A stretch of DNA of 6,828 nucleotides from DATBLE01 sp046735055. Its GTDB lineage: Bacteria; Actinomycetota; Thermoleophilia; Gaiellales; Gaiellaceae. Below are positions 5,594 to 6,828 of this stretch, piece by piece (the stretch's first letter is position 1; every line of letters starts with the position of its first letter). The stretch is from assembly GCA_046735055.1 (NCBI GenBank), contig JBKPSO010000070.1:1-6828 (forward strand), written 5' to 3'. The notes under the pieces were generated by a model. The model saw only the letters and a program-made list of their open reading frames with translations, did not search any database and was not told the origin of the DNA. The position numbers and the translations under genes were made by a program.

Positions 5594-5599
5594 TATGCT
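5594..5599 (+). promoter_or_regulatory. Putative -10 box of a leaderless deaminase-family message
   Basis: TATGCT fits TAnnnT and ends 6 bases before the GTG at 5606. This is the same spacing as for xseA, and there is no Shine-Dalgarno. It lies only 9 bases from the opposite-strand -10 candidate, so the two promoters would face away from each other and overlap. No clear -35 hexamer is present. Confidence 0.5.
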
Positions 5600-5605
5600 C
5601 GATCC

Positions 5606-6616
5606 GTGTTCGAGGACGGGCTCGCCGAGCTGCACACCCATCTTGGCGGGTCGGTGGCCTCGGAGATCCTTTGGTCGATCGCGCACGAGCAGGGGATCGC
5701 GCTCCCGGTCAAGGACTACTGGGAGTTCGACCGGCTCGTCACGGTCTCCGACCCGCGCGGCGTCCCAGACCTGGACGCGCTCGACGCGATCTACCACTGG
5801 ACGGAGTTGATCCAGTCGAGCCCGATCGCAGTCGAGCTCTCGGTGCACGCGGCGATCAGCGGCGCGTACCGCTCGCAGCGGATCACGACGCTCGAGCTGC
5901 GCTTCAACCCGATGAAGCGGAACCGCGGCGGCGAGCGCGACCTGGACCACATCATCATGGCCGCCTCCCGCGGCCTCGACCGCGCGAGCCTCGAGTACCC
6001 GCAGGTGCGCGCCGGGCTGATCCTGATGATGGACCGCACCTTCGACGAGCGGCAGAACGCGATCATCGTCGAGAAGGCGATCCGCTACGCCTCGCGCGGG
6101 ATCGTCGGGATCGACATCGCCGGACGGCGGCCGGGGGCCTGCCGGTACCGCTACGCGGCGCTCGCGCCGCTGGTCGAGGAGGCCCGCTCGGCCGGCCTCG
6201 GAGTGACGATCCACGTCGGCGAGGAAGGCGGCGAGTACGGCGTCGAGGAGGTCGCCGAGGTTGTCGAGACGCTCCGCCCCGACCGCATCGGGCACGGGAT
6301 CCTGGCGGCGCGCGAGCCGGCGCTGATGGCGGAGCTGCGCGACCGCGGGATCGTCCTCGAGATCTGCCCGACGTCGAACCTGCTGACGAAGGCGCTGGCG
6401 GACGAGGCGGCGGTGCGTGAGACGTTCCGCGCATTCGTCGAGAACGGTGTGCGCTTCACGATCGCCACGGACGGCCCGGAGATGATGCGTACCCACCTCC
6501 GCGACGAGCTCGAGTTGCTGCTGCGGATCGGCGCTCTGGACGAGGACGAGCTGCGCGAGGCGAACGCACGCGGGCACGAGGCGAGCTTCCTGCCCGGGTC
6601 TGCCGTGGCGGCGTAA
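5606..6616 (+). CDS. Adenosine-deaminase-superfamily amidohydrolase with altered substrate residues, 336 aa
   Basis: A metal-dependent TIM-barrel hydrolase of the adenosine/AMP deaminase group, cytoplasmic by lack of any signal. The metal and catalytic set is present: H10 and H12 in ELHTHLGGS, H203 and E206 in IHVGEEGG, H230 in RIGHGI and D289 in IATDGP. GIDIAG (168-173) and LEICPTSNLLT (251-261) are also typical, and 336 residues is normal for the family. Two positions differ from classical adenosine deaminase: Gly14 replaces the Asp of HxHLDG (contacts the ribose 5'-OH in mouse ADA), and Gly290 replaces the second Asp of TDDP (contacts purine N7). GIDLAGDE is GIDIAGRR here. It is therefore probably a deaminase or related hydrolase of a purine-like or other substrate, and calling it adenosine deaminase would be premature. 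The GTG start at 5606 begins the first family strand and follows a -10-like box; a nearby ATG at 5595 is in another frame. Confidence 0.9.
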   Translation: MFEDGLAELHTHLGGSVASEILWSIAHEQGIALPVKDYWEFDRLVTVSDPRGVPDLDALDAIYHWTELIQSSPIAVELSVHAAISGAYRSQRITTLELRFNPMKRNRGGERDLDHIIMAASRGLDRASLEYPQVRAGLILMMDRTFDERQNAIIVEKAIRYASRGIVGIDIAGRRPGACRYRYAALAPLVEEARSAGLGVTIHVGEEGGEYGVEEVAEVVETLRPDRIGHGILAAREPALMAELRDRGIVLEICPTSNLLTKALADEAAVRETFRAFVENGVRFTIATDGPEMMRTHLRDELELLLRIGALDEDELREANARGHEASFLPGSAVAA

Positions 6617-6665
6617 TCGGTCGAAATACACCCTTTGGTCAATGGTCGGCGCCCCCGGGCCGCAT

Positions 6666-6671
6666 TAGCGT
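6666..6671 (+). promoter_or_regulatory. Putative -10 box of the LuxR-type regulator gene
   Basis: TAGCGT fits TAnnnT and ends 7 bases before the ATG at 6679, in line with the other apparently leaderless starts. TGGTCG (6643-6648) stands 17 bases upstream but matches TTGACA at only three of six positions. The 62-base gap after the deaminase gene also holds three GGTC copies. I see no intrinsic terminator there. Confidence 0.4.
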
Positions 6672-6678
6672 GCCCACC

Positions 6679-6828
6679 ATGTACGGAACACTCATGGTCG
6701 CGCCGCCGGGGATCACCCAACGGCAGCGCGAGGTCGTCGCCCTCATCGCCGCCGGCTGCTCCAACGAGGAGGTCGCTCAGCGCCTCGAGATCTCCGCGCG
6801 GACGGCCAAGGCGCACTCCGACGCTCTT
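6679..6828 (+). CDS. LuxR/GerE-type helix-turn-helix regulator, N-terminal 50 codons (cut by the window edge)
   Basis: The frame starts MYGTLMVAPPGITQRQREVV and stays open to the window end. Residues 12-50 match the LuxR/GerE DNA-binding domain: ITQRQREVVALIAAGCSNEE (12-31) corresponds to the usual L-T-x-R-E-x-E-V-L-x-L-I-A-x-G-x-S-N-x-E, and VAQRLEISARTAKAHSDAL (32-50) to I-A-x-x-L-x-I-S-x-x-T-V-K-x-H. The domain lies at the very N-terminus, so there is no receiver or ligand-binding domain before it. This is an orphan HTH regulator or one with a C-terminal partner domain beyond the window. ATG at 6679 is preferred for its distance to a -10-like box; the in-frame ATG at 6694 is an alternative. 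Target genes are unknown, although the deaminase gene just upstream is on the same strand. Confidence 0.88.
   Translation, partial: MYGTLMVAPPGITQRQREVVALIAAGCSNEEVAQRLEISARTAKAHSDAL

Noticed and set aside
5564..6631. Minus-strand open frame of 355 residues opposite the deaminase gene
   Set aside because: Low-complexity Arg/Leu/Asp composition without a recognisable domain, antisense to a well-supported gene. Such frames are common in GC-rich DNA.
6649..6662. GC-rich palindrome around GCCCCCGGGC as a terminator after the deaminase gene
   Set aside because: The stem is short and no T-tract follows, so it does not look like an intrinsic terminator.
1..6828. tRNA/rRNA genes, CRISPR array, insertion sequence or attachment site
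   Set aside because: No cloverleaf-like segments, no regularly spaced repeats, no transposase or integrase frames and no terminal inverted repeats were seen. Nearly all of the window is coding.

Overview
The window is GC-rich (roughly 70% G+C by eye), tightly packed bacterial chromosome with nine protein genes (one cut by the right edge). It has no RNA genes, CRISPR arrays or insertion sequences. GTG starts are frequent, genes overlap, a PimA-like glycosyltransferase is present, and several starts sit 6-9 bases after a TAnnnT hexamer, as in leaderless actinobacterial messages. Together these suggest an actinobacterium, plausibly of the class Thermoleophilia (Gaiellales/Solirubrobacterales-like). 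That placement is inferred from gene style and from remembered family sequences, and was not tested.

Layout. Positions 44-247 (+) encode a 67-residue conserved hypothetical protein with a strong Shine-Dalgarno. It ends tail-to-tail, in a shared CTAG, with a MOSC-domain protein at 244-696 (-). After a 68-base divergent gap come xseA (765-1907, +) and xseB (1904-2104, +), the two subunits of exodeoxyribonuclease VII, joined by an ATGA overlap. A stand-alone cyclic-nucleotide-binding-domain protein follows at 2115-2525 (+). It converges with, and overlaps by 27 bases, the end of a three-gene minus-strand cluster. In transcription order that cluster is a PimA-like GT4 glycosyltransferase (5567-4449), a flippase-like membrane protein of the LPG-synthase transmembrane type (4452-3382) and a short, divergent glycerate kinase (3413-2499). 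Each overlaps the next, so they probably form one transcript. Divergent from this operon, across 38 bases, is an adenosine-deaminase-superfamily hydrolase (5606-6616, +). The window ends in the first 50 codons of a LuxR/GerE-type helix-turn-helix regulator (6679 onward, +).

How they fit together. xseA/xseB is a housekeeping DNA repair pair. The glycosyltransferase/flippase/glycerate kinase cluster looks like a small envelope or glycolipid module, and the glycerate kinase hints at glycerate chemistry, but no product can be named. The most notable signals are altered key residues in three enzymes. The deaminase lacks both aspartates that in classical adenosine deaminase touch the nucleoside (HTHLGG and TDGP instead of HxHLDG and TDDP), yet keeps the metal and catalytic residues. 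The glycosyltransferase has Arg instead of the second Glu of the E-x7-E motif. The glycerate kinase departs from two normally near-invariant motifs. I see no clear evidence of a wholly new multi-gene system; the region is mostly ordinary chromosome with these substrate-specificity puzzles.
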